Shown here in pieces: positions 15,735-26,261 of a stretch of 64,000 nt of DNA; position 1 is the first letter of the stretch; every line of letters begins with the position of its first letter. Under the pieces are notes generated by a model. That model was not told the origin of the DNA. It worked only from the letters and a program-made list of their open reading frames with translations, and searched no databases. The position numbers and the translations under genes are program-made. This DNA is from Candidatus Brocadia sp. WS118. Its GTDB lineage: Bacteria > Planctomycetota > Brocadiia > Brocadiales > Brocadiaceae. The DNA lies in NCBI GenBank assembly GCA_007618135.1, contig PHFX01000009.1, positions 1 through 64,000 on the forward strand, written 5' to 3'.

Positions 15735-16703
15735 ATGTCAGACTGCAAGATTCCATTTACCTGTGAACTCTGTGAGAAGCAGTTGTCGTGTCAGTTGGAT
15801 CAGATAGAGCACAACAAGTGGGCAATTGCCCAGCGGATGAAGGATATTAAATATAAAATCGTGGTCATGAGCAACAAAGGGGGCGTTGGGAAGAGCACGG
15901 TTACAACAAATCTTGGTGTTGCCTTAGCCCGGATGGGTCGTAAGGTCGGTATCGCCGATGCAGATATCCACGGCCCAAACATCCCCATCATGTTAGGAGT
16001 GGAGGGAAAAAGGCTCAAGGGCAGCAGTGGTGGTGTGCTGCCTTTAGAAGTATTGCCCAATTTGAAGGTGGCGTCACTTTCCTTTCTGATTGAAAACCCA
16101 TCGATGCCGGTAATCTGGAGAGATTCTGCAAAGTGGGATTTCCTTTGTGAGTTGATGGGGAGTGTATGCTGGGGCGATTTGGATTATCTTTTGGTGGATT
16201 TGCCTCCGGGAACCGGGAATGAGGCTATTTCTATCATTGAACTTATTGGAAAGGTAGACGGCGCTGTGATCGTTACAACACCCCAGGATGTCGTTTTGCT
16301 TGACGTCAGGAAGGCTGTGGTGTTTTCGCGGGACAGCAATGTACCTATTATTGGCATCGTTGAAAATATGAGTGGTCTGATATGTCCACATTGTAATACA
16401 CAAATTGACGTATTTAAAACGGGAGGGGGGGAGAAGATTTGTGAGGAATTAAATGTCGATTTTCTTGGCAGGATACCTTTGGAACCAGGAATTACCGAAA
16501 AATGTGATGCGGGTGAGGCGTTTGTATCTGCCTATCCAAATTCGGATGCGGCAAAGGCTTTTGAAGAAATCGTTAAAAAGTGCGATACCTTTGTCAGGAC
16601 ACGCAGAGATGAACTTGATAAGGTTACCGAGTTCAGAGAGGTTCCTTTTCTGGGAAAGGTGCCGGTTGATCCCAATTTTGTTGAAAAGAATCCGGTCATG
16701 TAA
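15735..16703 (+). CDS. Mrp/Nbp35-like Fe-S cluster carrier ATPase
   Basis: A 322-residue P-loop ATPase with deviant Walker A NKGGVGKST, DADIHGPN and DYLLVDLPPGTGN, as in Mrp/Nbp35/ApbC Fe-S scaffold proteins. The N-terminus carries C4, C10, C13 and C19; the C-x2-C-x5-C part matches the N-terminal ferredoxin-like motif of Nbp35. A CPHC pair near residue 220 is the bridging-cluster motif. I chose ATG 15735 (AGAGGA five bases upstream) over ATG 15720, which is also possible. The C-terminus has a second copy of the phrase FLGRIPLEP as FLGKVPVDP. Next to the ferredoxin gene it probably matures its clusters. Confidence 0.88.
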   Translation: MSDCKIPFTCELCEKQLSCQLDQIEHNKWAIAQRMKDIKYKIVVMSNKGGVGKSTVTTNLGVALARMGRKVGIADADIHGPNIPIMLGVEGKRLKGSSGGVLPLEVLPNLKVASLSFLIENPSMPVIWRDSAKWDFLCELMGSVCWGDLDYLLVDLPPGTGNEAISIIELIGKVDGAVIVTTPQDVVLLDVRKAVVFSRDSNVPIIGIVENMSGLICPHCNTQIDVFKTGGGEKICEELNVDFLGRIPLEPGITEKCDAGEAFVSAYPNSDAAKAFEEIVKKCDTFVRTRRDELDKVTEFREVPFLGKVPVDPNFVEKNPVM

Positions 16704-16959
16704 CGATGGTGAAAATACGGCAAATGTCTCATACTTAAAGGTAAGTATGGTTCGCTATGCAACTATTGAGACACTGACAAAAACACAACGATAAAGAAAG
16801 TTTCTCCGATACCGCCTTCTATCAACGATTTTGATTATCACATTTTTACCTGTCAATTTTCCCGCTTCAAATTCCTCTTTCCGTTCCTTCCATAAGTTTC
16901 CATATTGCAATACCGTGGGCATGAATTTATAGTAAACATATGAAATACCCTGACATGCA

Positions 16960-17115
16960 CTGGCCATTGCGAATGATAGCGAAGCCGAAGTTGCGAGCCC
17001 AAACGAAGCAAACCTATGAGATTCCTCGCCTTGCTCGGAATGACCGTCATAACAGAGATTGCTTCGGGCTAACGCCCCCCAATGACAACTTTCTTTGTGC
17101 ATTTACTATAATTAT
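16960..17115. repeat. Interspersed repeat family 2, copy 2
   Basis: Same block order as 11440-11600 (AGCGAAGCCGAAGTTGCGAG, GAGATTCCTCG, AGAGATTGCTTCGGGCTA). It directly precedes the sensor kinase gene and occupies most of the leader. In 16704-16959 I see no convincing gene; a short minus-strand reading YGNLWKERKEEFEAGK may be a relic. Confidence 0.65.
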
Positions 17116-17130
17116 CAAAGCAGCAGTACC

Positions 17131-20100
17131 ATGTTTCGTTCAATCAAATACAAATTAATTTCTCTATTTCTCATAGCAGTCCTCACGCCATTGCTGGTTA
17201 TGAGGCTTATTGCCTACCCTTCTGCACAAAAGGCTATTCAGGAAACGACCATTAAAAATTTGCAATTGATTGGTTCCCAGAAGGTATCGCAGGTAAATGC
17301 ATGGTTAGGGAGATTAAAAAGCGAGGCAGAGCACACCGCCCGTAACTCATTTGTGATAAGCGCTGTCGATTTCACAAATACTGATGCTGATACCATGTCC
17401 CAATTTCTTTCCCATATACCTTGCGGGGCTGGATTTCATAAATTCATGATCAGTGACATATCAGGCAATGTCAGGTTGTCCACTGACAAGCAATCAATAG
17501 GTTTAAACATCACTGACGTTGCTGGTTTTCGTTATGCTATTGAAGGTAAGACGTATATTTCAGATATCGAATCCACGGTTTTTTATGATATTGATGAATA
17601 CGGGAATAAGGCCGGCAGGTTGCCGGTTATGTACCTTTCTGTACCAGTTAAAAACGAAGACGAGTCTGTGGTGGGGGTAATGATGTTTCAAATCGACGTG
17701 TCCGTTCTTAACTCGGTAATGCAGGAAAGACGATACGGGGATAGTTACGATGCATACATCATTAATCAACATGGCAGGATGATTACGGAATCAAATTTTG
17801 CCGATCGACTTAACCACACGGGTCACCCCGGGAAGAGAACAACCATGGAATTGACGGTTGTTGAGCCTCAAACCAGGCAATTTACCAGGAGTGCAGGTGC
17901 TTGTTTAAACGGAGAAAATGGACTCGATGTGAGTGGCTATATGAACTACGCAGGAGAAGAAGTGGTGGGAATTTGGTACTGGCTTCCTGAACTGAAATGG
18001 GGTGTCATTGCAGAAATTAGCGCCGATGAAGTACTTTTGGCTATGGATGAGGTAAAGAGTTCTATCTTCGAGGTTCTTTCCTATTTGACCATTACCGGTG
18101 TGGTTCTGGCTGTTGCCGGGATTGCATTCGCCTTGTTAATTGGACAAAAGATTGCCTATCCTATCATGGAATTAACGGCAGCAACGCGAAAGATGTCCGC
18201 AGGAGATTTATCGCAAAGGGTAAAGATGCATACGCGGGACGAGATTCGGGAATTAGCAGACGCATTCAATGTTATGGCTGAATCAGTGCGGGAGAAGACA
18301 AATACGCTGCAGGATACATCAAATTTCTTAAATAGTATCTTGGTCGGTTCTACCGAACACTCAATCATAGCGGCTGACCTTAACGGAAATATCCTGGCCT
18401 TCAATGAAGGTGCAAAAAGGATGTTCGGACATGAAGCGGGAAATCTGATTTCAAAATCGAGCATTGAAATATTGTTTACAAAGGCAGATGTTGCATCCGG
18501 AAAAGTGCACACAATGCTGGAAACAACACAGGTTGCTGGCCGATATAAAAAAGAAATGCAATTGGTGCGCAAAAACGGAGAGGTGTTTACCGGATATGGT
18601 ACCGTTACTACACGACAAACAATCCGTGGGGAACCGAACGGCTTTGTGATGATTATAAGGGATATAACGGAACAAAAATTACTGGAGCAAGAACTCCAGA
18701 GTTACATGATGCAGCTGGAAAAAATTGTTGAGGAGAGAACCAGAAAATTACGGGTGTCGGAAGAGAAATACCGGCGCCTCTTTGAAACGAGCAAGGATGT
18801 CGTTTTCTTCTGCGATACGGAATGTCAGTTTATCGATATTAATCAAGCCGGGGTGGATTTATTTGGATATGACTCGAAAAATGAGATCTTGAAATTGAAC
18901 CTGATCCAGCACTTGTTCTTTAGCCCCGGCGGAGGTAAGGCAATTAAGGAAATGGTGGGTAGAAATGGTTTTATCAAGGATTACGAAGTGGAGTTAAAAA
19001 AGAAGGATGGCACCAGGGTGCCCTGTCTCATGACAAGTAATCTCAGGCGAGATGAACGGAATAATATTATTGGGTATGAGGGGATTATTATTGATCTGAC
19101 TGAGCGTAAGAAGATAGAAAGAGAGAAGGATATTATGAATAATATCAATAAAATCCTGGCATCAAACCTGGATATCCGGGAAGTGTACAAATCTTTCAGT
19201 GAGGAACTTAATAAGGTCATCGATTTCGATCGTATGAGCATTACCCTTCTTGACGAAAAACGGGAGGAATTCCTCATTTTCGCTGTTTCGAAAGACTATC
19301 GCGATTCCCGATTAGAAGAAGGAATGCATTATTCGAAATATGGGACATTGGCGGGCAAGGTTGTGGACAATGGTGAAGTGTATATGGTAACCGACACCTC
19401 ACAGGGACCTTTCTCCACAGACCCGATTCTCTTTAAAGAGGGAATCAAGTCCCGGCTGTCATTTCCCCTGATATGTAAAGGTGAAATTATTGGAAGCCTC
19501 AATTTCGGGAGTAAAAATGTCAGGAATTATTCTGAAAACCATGTTGATATTATTCAGAAGATTGCCCCGCAACTGGCTATTGCAATTGACAACACGTGTC
19601 TTTTTGATAAAATTAAAGATTCAGAGGAAAAGTACAGAAATCTGGTCGAGGATATTGAAGATGTCATCTTCCGATTGGACAAGCGGGGAAGGTATCTATT
19701 CCTGAACAGCGCATTGAAGAATGTAACGGGGTACGACCCCCGGGAATTTTACGAGAACCCTTCTATCGCAATGGAAATGATTCATAAGCACGATGGAGAA
19801 TACGTGAGGGAAACAATCCGTAATGTCCTGAGCGGTGAATTAAAAGTGTCGAAAGATTTGGAATACCGAATCAACTGTAAAAATGGGGATGAACTGTGGG
19901 TTTCCCAAAATACCTATCCGATCAAAGATAAAAAGGGAAACATTATCGGCATTGAAGGGATCATGCGGGACATCACGAACAGTAAAAAAATTGAAGAGCA
20001 GATAAAGCGGTCAGAACGGCTGGCTTCAATTGGAGAGTTGGCTGCTTCGATTGCCCATGAAATCCGTAACCCTCTTGGCGCCATATCGAATTCCGTTGGT

Positions 20101-20715
20101 ATGTTGAAAAGAGACTTATCCTTACGGGGTGATGATCAAAGGTTATTTGAGATGGTGGTTGAGGAAACGGACCGCCTGAATAGCATTATTACCAACTTTC
20201 TTACCTTCGCGCATCCCGCAGAGTATCATTTCGTCAGGAGTGATATTCTTGAGATTATTGATGAAACTCTGTTTTTATTAGAGCAAGATGCGCGGTTTCA
20301 TGAAGAAATCAGGATTGTGAAAATGTATGATCTCGATATCCCTAAGGTATATGTGGATCGAAATTGGATCAGGAAAGTTTTCTGGAATTTATTAGTAAAT
20401 TCGATCGATGCAATGCCGCGGGGCGGAAAGATTTACCTCCGGGTCGGAAAACCAAAAGGACATGACAATCACGGGATAGAAATTGTAATTGCAGATACGG
20501 GTTCAGGTATTCCGACTGAAATTATCCGAAAGATATTTGAGCCTTTTTTTACGACGAAAAAGTCAAAAGGCACGGGACTGGGCCTTTCTATTGTGCATCG
20601 AATCGTGGACAACCATGGCGGTGTGATAGATGTCAGGAGCAAACAGAACAAAGGGACAACATTTACCGTGCGATTGCCCGTAAAAAACAAACAAATGAAA
20701 ACTGTTTCCGTGTAG
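17131..20715 (+). CDS. Multi-PAS/GAF membrane sensor histidine kinase
   Basis: A 1194-residue kinase. Order: transmembrane helix (about 9-28), extracytoplasmic dCache-like sensor (30-310), second helix (about 315-338), HAMP (338-392), PAS (about 400-515), coiled coil (520-555), PAS (550-665), GAF (690-830), PAS (830-960), HisKA with His976 in SIAHEIRNPLG, and HATPase with NLLVNSIDAMP, DTGSGIP and GTGLGLSIV. The start is the ATG at 17131 (MFRSIKYKLISLFL); the frame open from 17095 lies in a repeat. It is followed by an NtrC-type regulator, its presumed partner. The dCache sensor suggests a small extracellular ligand; which one is unknown. Confidence 0.9.
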   Translation: MFRSIKYKLISLFLIAVLTPLLVMRLIAYPSAQKAIQETTIKNLQLIGSQKVSQVNAWLGRLKSEAEHTARNSFVISAVDFTNTDADTMSQFLSHIPCGAGFHKFMISDISGNVRLSTDKQSIGLNITDVAGFRYAIEGKTYISDIESTVFYDIDEYGNKAGRLPVMYLSVPVKNEDESVVGVMMFQIDVSVLNSVMQERRYGDSYDAYIINQHGRMITESNFADRLNHTGHPGKRTTMELTVVEPQTRQFTRSAGACLNGENGLDVSGYMNYAGEEVVGIWYWLPELKWGVIAEISADEVLLAMDEVKSSIFEVLSYLTITGVVLAVAGIAFALLIGQKIAYPIMELTAATRKMSAGDLSQRVKMHTRDEIRELADAFNVMAESVREKTNTLQDTSNFLNSILVGSTEHSIIAADLNGNILAFNEGAKRMFGHEAGNLISKSSIEILFTKADVASGKVHTMLETTQVAGRYKKEMQLVRKNGEVFTGYGTVTTRQTIRGEPNGFVMIIRDITEQKLLEQELQSYMMQLEKIVEERTRKLRVSEEKYRRLFETSKDVVFFCDTECQFIDINQAGVDLFGYDSKNEILKLNLIQHLFFSPGGGKAIKEMVGRNGFIKDYEVELKKKDGTRVPCLMTSNLRRDERNNIIGYEGIIIDLTERKKIEREKDIMNNINKILASNLDIREVYKSFSEELNKVIDFDRMSITLLDEKREEFLIFAVSKDYRDSRLEEGMHYSKYGTLAGKVVDNGEVYMVTDTSQGPFSTDPILFKEGIKSRLSFPLICKGEIIGSLNFGSKNVRNYSENHVDIIQKIAPQLAIAIDNTCLFDKIKDSEEKYRNLVEDIEDVIFRLDKRGRYLFLNSALKNVTGYDPREFYENPSIAMEMIHKHDGEYVRETIRNVLSGELKVSKDLEYRINCKNGDELWVSQNTYPIKDKKGNIIGIEGIMRDITNSKKIEEQIKRSERLASIGELAASIAHEIRNPLGAISNSVGMLKRDLSLRGDDQRLFEMVVEETDRLNSIITNFLTFAHPAEYHFVRSDILEIIDETLFLLEQDARFHEEIRIVKMYDLDIPKVYVDRNWIRKVFWNLLVNSIDAMPRGGKIYLRVGKPKGHDNHGIEIVIADTGSGIPTEIIRKIFEPFFTTKKSKGTGLGLSIVHRIVDNHGGVIDVRSKQNKGTTFTVRLPVKNKQMKTVSV

Positions 20716-20787
20716 GATTCCCTACCGCAGGGGATGAAGGGGGTTGTTAAAAAACTTGCAAAAAAAAGAAAGATTTTGTGCAGGAAT

Positions 20788-22182
20788 ATGATATGTCCTA
20801 TGTTTAAGATTCTGGTCGTTGAAGATCAAAAAAATATGCGGGAATCTCTGTCCATCGCCTTCAAGAGGTCAGGTTATAATGTTGACAGCGTTGAAAGCGG
20901 AGAAAAGGCCGTAGAAGTTCAAAACGAGCACACCTACGATTTGGCCGTTGTAGACCTTAAGATGGAAAACATGGACGGACTTGAAGTATTATCGCACATT
21001 AAACGTATCAATCCTTCGACTGAAGTTGTTGTCATGACGGCTTACGGCACGATTGATGGCGCGATTCAGGCGATGAGAAGAGGCGCTTATGATTATGTTA
21101 CGAAGCCTTTTCAGCTCTCTGATATCCTCTCCGTTGTGGAACGGGCGTTAGAAAAGAAACGCTTATCTGACAAGGTTATCAGCCTTCAAAAAGAGGGGAA
21201 AGAACGGTATAAATTTGAGGGTGTTATTGGCAATTCTCCCGTAATGATACGGCTCCTCAGTATCCTTATGGAACTGAACAGGAGCGAAAGCACCGTCCTC
21301 ATTACCGGTGAAAGCGGAACGGGAAAAGAGTTGATTGCACGTGCGATCCACGACAACAGTATCAGACGGGGTAAGCCCTTTGTGGTAGTAAATTGTGGCG
21401 CACTACCGGAAAATTTGCAGGAGAGCGAGTTGTTTGGACATGTTATAGGTTCGTTTACGGGCGCGGTAAAAGATAAAAGAGGCCTCTTTTTGGAGGCGCA
21501 GGGTGGCACACTCTTTTTAGACGAAATTGGCGAGACATCCCTTTCAACACAGGTCAAACTCCTTCGGTTCCTGCAGAATGGTGAGATACGGAAGGTTGGT
21601 GACAATAAGCCTATTTATCTTGATATCCGGATTATTGTAGCAACCAATAAAGACCTTGATGAGGCGACAAAAAATGGATCATTCAGGAAGGACCTGTTTT
21701 ACCGGCTCAATGTTATCAGAATCCATGTGCCTCCGCTGCGGGAAAGAAAAGAAGATATCCCTCTTTTAATCAGCTACTTTATGGATAAGTATTCGGGCAA
21801 GCTGAGAAGGCGAGCGCCAGAGATATCTGGCGACGCAATGGAACATCTCATGGATTACCTCTGGCCGGGAAATGTCCGGGAATTGGAAAATGTCATTGAA
21901 AGGGCAGTTACTCTCACAAAGGGAAACCAGATAACGATAGCTGACCTGGCATTAGAAAGCGCATCTCCTGCAGATATGATGAACGTTATGATCGAAATGG
22001 GTGGTATCCGGGCTGCCCTGGCGCAGGAGGAGAGAAAGACAATTGTTGAAACCCTGCGAAAACATGCCGGAAATCGTAAACAAGCCGCAAATAATCTGGG
22101 TATCTCAACGACAACCTTGTGGAGAAAAATGAAGGAATACCAGATCGTGTCAAAAACAAGTTATAATACGGAAAATACCTAG
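20788..22182 (+). CDS. NtrC-family sigma-54-dependent response regulator
   Basis: About 464 residues: receiver domain with phospho-Asp (Asp56 from this start) in DLAVVDLKMENMDG, sigma-54 AAA+ domain with Walker A GESGTGKE and Walker B GGTLFLDEIG, and a Fis-type helix-turn-helix at the end (RKQAANNLGISTTTLWRKMK). The sigma-54-contacting loop reads GSFTGA rather than the usual GAFTGA. The start is uncertain between 20788 and ATG 20800 (MFKILVVEDQ). It lies 72 bp behind the sensor kinase and should be phosphorylated by it; targets are unknown. Confidence 0.92.
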   Translation: MICPMFKILVVEDQKNMRESLSIAFKRSGYNVDSVESGEKAVEVQNEHTYDLAVVDLKMENMDGLEVLSHIKRINPSTEVVVMTAYGTIDGAIQAMRRGAYDYVTKPFQLSDILSVVERALEKKRLSDKVISLQKEGKERYKFEGVIGNSPVMIRLLSILMELNRSESTVLITGESGTGKELIARAIHDNSIRRGKPFVVVNCGALPENLQESELFGHVIGSFTGAVKDKRGLFLEAQGGTLFLDEIGETSLSTQVKLLRFLQNGEIRKVGDNKPIYLDIRIIVATNKDLDEATKNGSFRKDLFYRLNVIRIHVPPLRERKEDIPLLISYFMDKYSGKLRRRAPEISGDAMEHLMDYLWPGNVRELENVIERAVTLTKGNQITIADLALESASPADMMNVMIEMGGIRAALAQEERKTIVETLRKHAGNRKQAANNLGISTTTLWRKMKEYQIVSKTSYNTENT

Positions 22183-22291
22183 CGCGGCGAAACCCGCAAT
22201 CAAAACGAATTTAACCACAAAGACACAAAAAGGTCTAAAGTCTTTTCTTGCGGTTCGAAAAAACCTGTCCAAAAAAGAAGTTTTTATATAG

Positions 22292-23284
<993 letters not shown>

Positions 23285-23470
23285 AGAAGATTCTATGCGA
23301 GCCTCCAACAATGATTAACCAGCTATGATAAGGCAGGCACGCCTTGTCCAATACCCACAAATAAAGCTGAACAAATTATTCCCTGTATGCTAAGCTGTAG
23401 CCATGAAAAAACAAAATCAATTTTTTAATAAGGTGCTTTTTAGCATATCGTTCTTTATTTGTTAATAAAT

Positions 23471-23585
23471 TAAGACGACCTCCTTGTGGTCGGCTTGTGC
23501 GGGGGATAAACCACCCGCGCTACGTTTTCCGTTTCATGTGAATTACTTATAAATGTACGGATTTTTCAAAGAGCTAAATTGTTAC
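23471..23585. mobile_element. IS66-like MITE, partial copy G (core type 2)
   Basis: Contains GGCTTGTGCGGGGGATAAAC, CACCCGCGCTACG and the right terminus GCTAAATTGTTAC, homologous to the full element at 46092-46233. The left terminus with GTAACAATTTAG is missing. It occupies part of the gene-free stretch 23285-23768. Confidence 0.65.
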
Positions 23586-23620
23586 ATAAACGGGAATATT
23601 TTCTATTGGTAATAATAAAT

Positions 23621-23730
23621 GAAAGGGGAGGTATGCACATGACTCTCGTAGTTATAACATGTCGTGTGCCTTCTCAGAGTCTCGGTATGATATATAGTAG
23701 CTACAAGAGTCCAGTGCATACCCCCTTTCC
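23621..23730. repeat. 110-bp near-palindrome
   Basis: The left arm GGTATGCACATGACTCTCGT (from 23630) is matched by the inverted right arm around 23701-23724, with 20 of 22 bases complementary. Weaker pairing continues inward, so the whole segment can fold into one long hairpin. Palindromic miniature elements look like this. It lies just before the TPR lipoprotein gene. Confidence 0.6.
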
Positions 23731-23768
23731 TATGGTTAAAATACAGCGACAACAGAGGATATAACCTC

Positions 23769-24473
23769 ATGGTTATTTTAAATCTTCGATATATCTTTTT
23801 ATTTTCCCTTTTCTTCCTGTGCATAGGCGAAGGTTGTGGTATACAAGACCCCGATTACTACAATCGTCTAGGTGTCTCCCTGGATAGTCAGGGAAGGATT
23901 GATGATGCCATCAAAGAGTACAAAAAGGCATTGAGGCTGGATCCCTTTAACCGGGAAGCACACTATAACCTTGCTATCGCTTACCATAAAAAAGGTTTAT
24001 TTGCCGAGGCGATCGAAGCATATAAGAAGGTATTGGAACTCTATCCATATGACCCTGAGGCGCTGTATAACCTTGGTACCATTTATACGAAAAACAATAT
24101 GCAGGATGCGGCAATCTTTGTGTGGGAAAAGGCCGTTGAATTAAGGCCTGATTTTACTGAGGCACACTACGTTTTAGGATTTGCCTATGCGCAGAAAAAG
24201 AAGTATGCTGAAGCCATAAAAGCATATCGGAAAGTCATCGATAAAAAACCAGATGACGCGGTTACCCACAACAACCTGGGTGTTGTTTATACTGAAACAG
24301 GATACCCGGATGAAGCCATTAACGAACTCAAGAAAGCCATTGCCATAAACCCATCGATAGCGATGACCTATAAAAATCTTGAGGTTGCATATAGGAAAAA
24401 GGGATTGGAAGCAGATGCGGATAGCGCGCTCAAACGATACGAAGAATTGGCTAAAAAAGATCGGGCGCAATAA
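23769..24473 (+). CDS. TPR-repeat lipoprotein
   Basis: A 234-residue protein. A hydrophobic signal (about residues 5-20) leads to IGEGC, a usable lipobox with Cys23. Then come about six tetratricopeptide repeats (for example AHYNLAIAYHKKGLFAEAIE and THNNLGVVYTETGYPDEAIN). TPR lipoproteins act as scaffolds at the envelope. Partners are not evident; the neighbours on the other strand are rnpA and yidD. Confidence 0.8.
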   Translation: MVILNLRYIFLFSLFFLCIGEGCGIQDPDYYNRLGVSLDSQGRIDDAIKEYKKALRLDPFNREAHYNLAIAYHKKGLFAEAIEAYKKVLELYPYDPEALYNLGTIYTKNNMQDAAIFVWEKAVELRPDFTEAHYVLGFAYAQKKKYAEAIKAYRKVIDKKPDDAVTHNNLGVVYTETGYPDEAINELKKAIAINPSIAMTYKNLEVAYRKKGLEADADSALKRYEELAKKDRAQ

Positions 24474-24535
24474 AAGAATCATAATCTTATCCTTGTCTAT
24501 AGAAGAATGCAGATCATTAAAGCATTTCATGAGCA

Positions 24536-24606
24536 TGTTTACCGTAGCCGCACCTTTAGGTTGTGTTATTTCATTCATTTTACGCAGACTAAAGCCTGCG
24601 GCGTAC
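24536..24606. repeat. Interspersed repeat family 3, copy 1
   Basis: Contains ACCTTTAGGTTGTGTTATTT, then TTTTACGCAGACTAAAGCCT and GCGG. The same pair of small inverted repeats recurs at 46013-46075. It lies between the TPR gene and yidD. Confidence 0.65.
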
Positions 24607-24697
24607 TATGCGCTGACATTTCAATGTTTTAATGAAACGGGATATGAGCGCAACCTGTTGAGGATGGCAACACGAGGCACTCTGTTTGATGGTTGCC

Positions 24698-24907
24698 CTA
24701 TTTTACCGGGTCATACCCGGAACTGCCAAACGGATGGCATCGCAATACACGCCACACGCCAAGGCACATGCCCCACAAGATACCCTTCTTTTGTATCGCA
24801 TCGATCATATATTGGGAACAGGTAGGTTCATGACGGCATGAAGGATGCAAGAGAGGCGAGATAATAAACTGATAGGCCTGAATGAGTTTAATGATGATGC
24901 GCTTCAT
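24698..24907 (-). CDS. yidD: Membrane protein insertion efficiency factor YidD
   Basis: Sixty-nine residues from MKRIIIKLIQAYQFIISPLL, with the family pattern of conserved cysteines CRHEPTCSQY, ALxxxG-like AIQKKGILWG and RCHPFGSSGYDPV. YidD aids YidC-mediated membrane insertion. I used the Met at 24907; the longer frame to 24958 lies inside rnpA. It overlaps the end of rnpA by 20 bp, the usual rnpA-yidD order. Confidence 0.93.
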   Translation of the reverse strand: MKRIIIKLIQAYQFIISPLLHPSCRHEPTCSQYMIDAIQKKGILWGMCLGVWRVLRCHPFGSSGYDPVK

Positions 24908-25259
24908 GGGCAAAGGCTTCGTTAATTTTAAGAAGTAATTTCTGAAATCCATTTTCAATATCCGCCCGTTTCAGATCGGACGAAAACGGATGACGCGGAA
25001 TGGCAATCATGTCGACATGCACTGCAAGTAAGTGTTTATTCAACCGGTATACCTCTCTCAACAATCGTTTGGCGCGGTTGCGCCGTACTGCATTTCCTAC
25101 CTTCTTGCTTACTACCAGCCCCAAACGGGAATACGGAAGACGGTTGACTACCACATAGAGAACGACCTTTGCATCTTTAAATACCTTTCCGTCCTGAAAA
25201 ACCTTTTCAAATTCCTTTTTTAAAGTCAAACGTTCAGCTTTCGCAAATCGGAAATTCAT
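24888..25259 (-). CDS. rnpA: Ribonuclease P protein component
   Basis: About 123 residues beginning MNFRFAKAERLTLKKEFEKV and containing the signature LGLVVSKKVGNAVRRNRAKR, then LLREVYRLNK. It forms the protein subunit of RNase P, which trims tRNA 5' ends. The upstream Met at 25283 would add eight residues. The usual upstream gene rpmH is not present in 25260-25350, and no yidC follows yidD, so the classical rpmH-rnpA-yidD-yidC cluster is split here. Confidence 0.95.
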   Translation of the reverse strand: MNFRFAKAERLTLKKEFEKVFQDGKVFKDAKVVLYVVVNRLPYSRLGLVVSKKVGNAVRRNRAKRLLREVYRLNKHLLAVHVDMIAIPRHPFSSDLKRADIENGFQKLLLKINEAFAHEAHHH

Positions 25260-25351
25260 AAGGCATAATCCGGCAAAATCCATCTGTTATAAGCATCTTG
25301 AGTACAGACACGTGTACCTTAGCAAAAGAACAAGAAGAAGTCAATGGGTTC

Positions 25352-26239
25352 TCAGGCAAGATTCAAGGACATCCTGCGAGCCTTCCTGAGTTCATCGGAC
25401 AAAGGCAACGTCTTGAAACCCAACGAAGAGGCCTTTGTGCTGTCAAGTGAAATGTCCGGTGGCCTTGGTGCTGCCATAATCATATCCCTTTGCCTGGTTG
25501 GTATTAGCCGGGCGTCAGAAATGTTAAGGGTGTTCATCAGCAGCTTGCCAAACTCATACCGGGAAACACGCTCTTTGCCGCCTATATGGACTAATCCATG
25601 CACTTTTTCAAGGGACAGAAAAATTCCGGCTCCTGCGGCGGTTACGCTTACGGGAGTTCTGAATTCATCGACAAAGAGTTGCAATTCCCTGCCTGCTCTC
25701 ATCGCCTCTATCATGGGCTGAATGAAACTACTCGAGCCAGGTCCGGGAATACCAAACATCAAAGACAAGCGGCAAATAGCCGTCATGGGATGACGTTTCA
25801 TCATGCCTTCCTCTGCCAATACCTTCTGTTCGCCGTAAACATTGACCGGACAAACCGTATCTCCTTCACGATAAGGGGCGTTCAAACCATTGAAAACCAG
25901 GTCAGTTGAAGTAAAGACACAGGGGATTCGATAGTCTGCACAAAGACCAGCAATATTGACTGAGGCATCCACATTAATTTTCCGGGATTCAACCCAATGA
26001 GTTTGACAAAAATTCGGATCGGATTTCGCTGCGGTATGAATTACGGCATCAGGGCGTATCTCCTGGAATATCTTCTTCACTGCCTCAAAATCCGTCAAAT
26101 CGACTCTCGAGATCTTTATACCTGCTATATCTCCATAATGGGAAAGGACTGTTCCAAAGATTTCCCATGATTGTTTTGCTGCCTGGCAAATGTTCCATCC
26201 CAAAAACCCAGAAGCGCCTGTAACTAGCAATTTCTTCAT
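25352..26239 (-). CDS. RmlD-like SDR (dTDP-4-dehydrorhamnose reductase family)
   Basis: A 295-residue extended SDR with the Rossmann motif VTGASGFLG at the N-terminus, STDLVFNG, and the catalytic Tyr-x3-Lys in NVYGEQKVLAEE. The overall pattern fits RmlD, which makes dTDP-rhamnose. The neighbours are not other rhamnose genes, so the substrate is uncertain. I start at MKKLLVTGASG (26239). Confidence 0.8.
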   Translation of the reverse strand: MKKLLVTGASGFLGWNICQAAKQSWEIFGTVLSHYGDIAGIKISRVDLTDFEAVKKIFQEIRPDAVIHTAAKSDPNFCQTHWVESRKINVDASVNIAGLCADYRIPCVFTSTDLVFNGLNAPYREGDTVCPVNVYGEQKVLAEEGMMKRHPMTAICRLSLMFGIPGPGSSSFIQPMIEAMRAGRELQLFVDEFRTPVSVTAAGAGIFLSLEKVHGLVHIGGKERVSRYEFGKLLMNTLNISDARLIPTRQRDMIMAAPRPPDISLDSTKASSLGFKTLPLSDELRKARRMSLNLA

Positions 26240-26261
26240 AGAGATCATTGCCTTCTATTTC

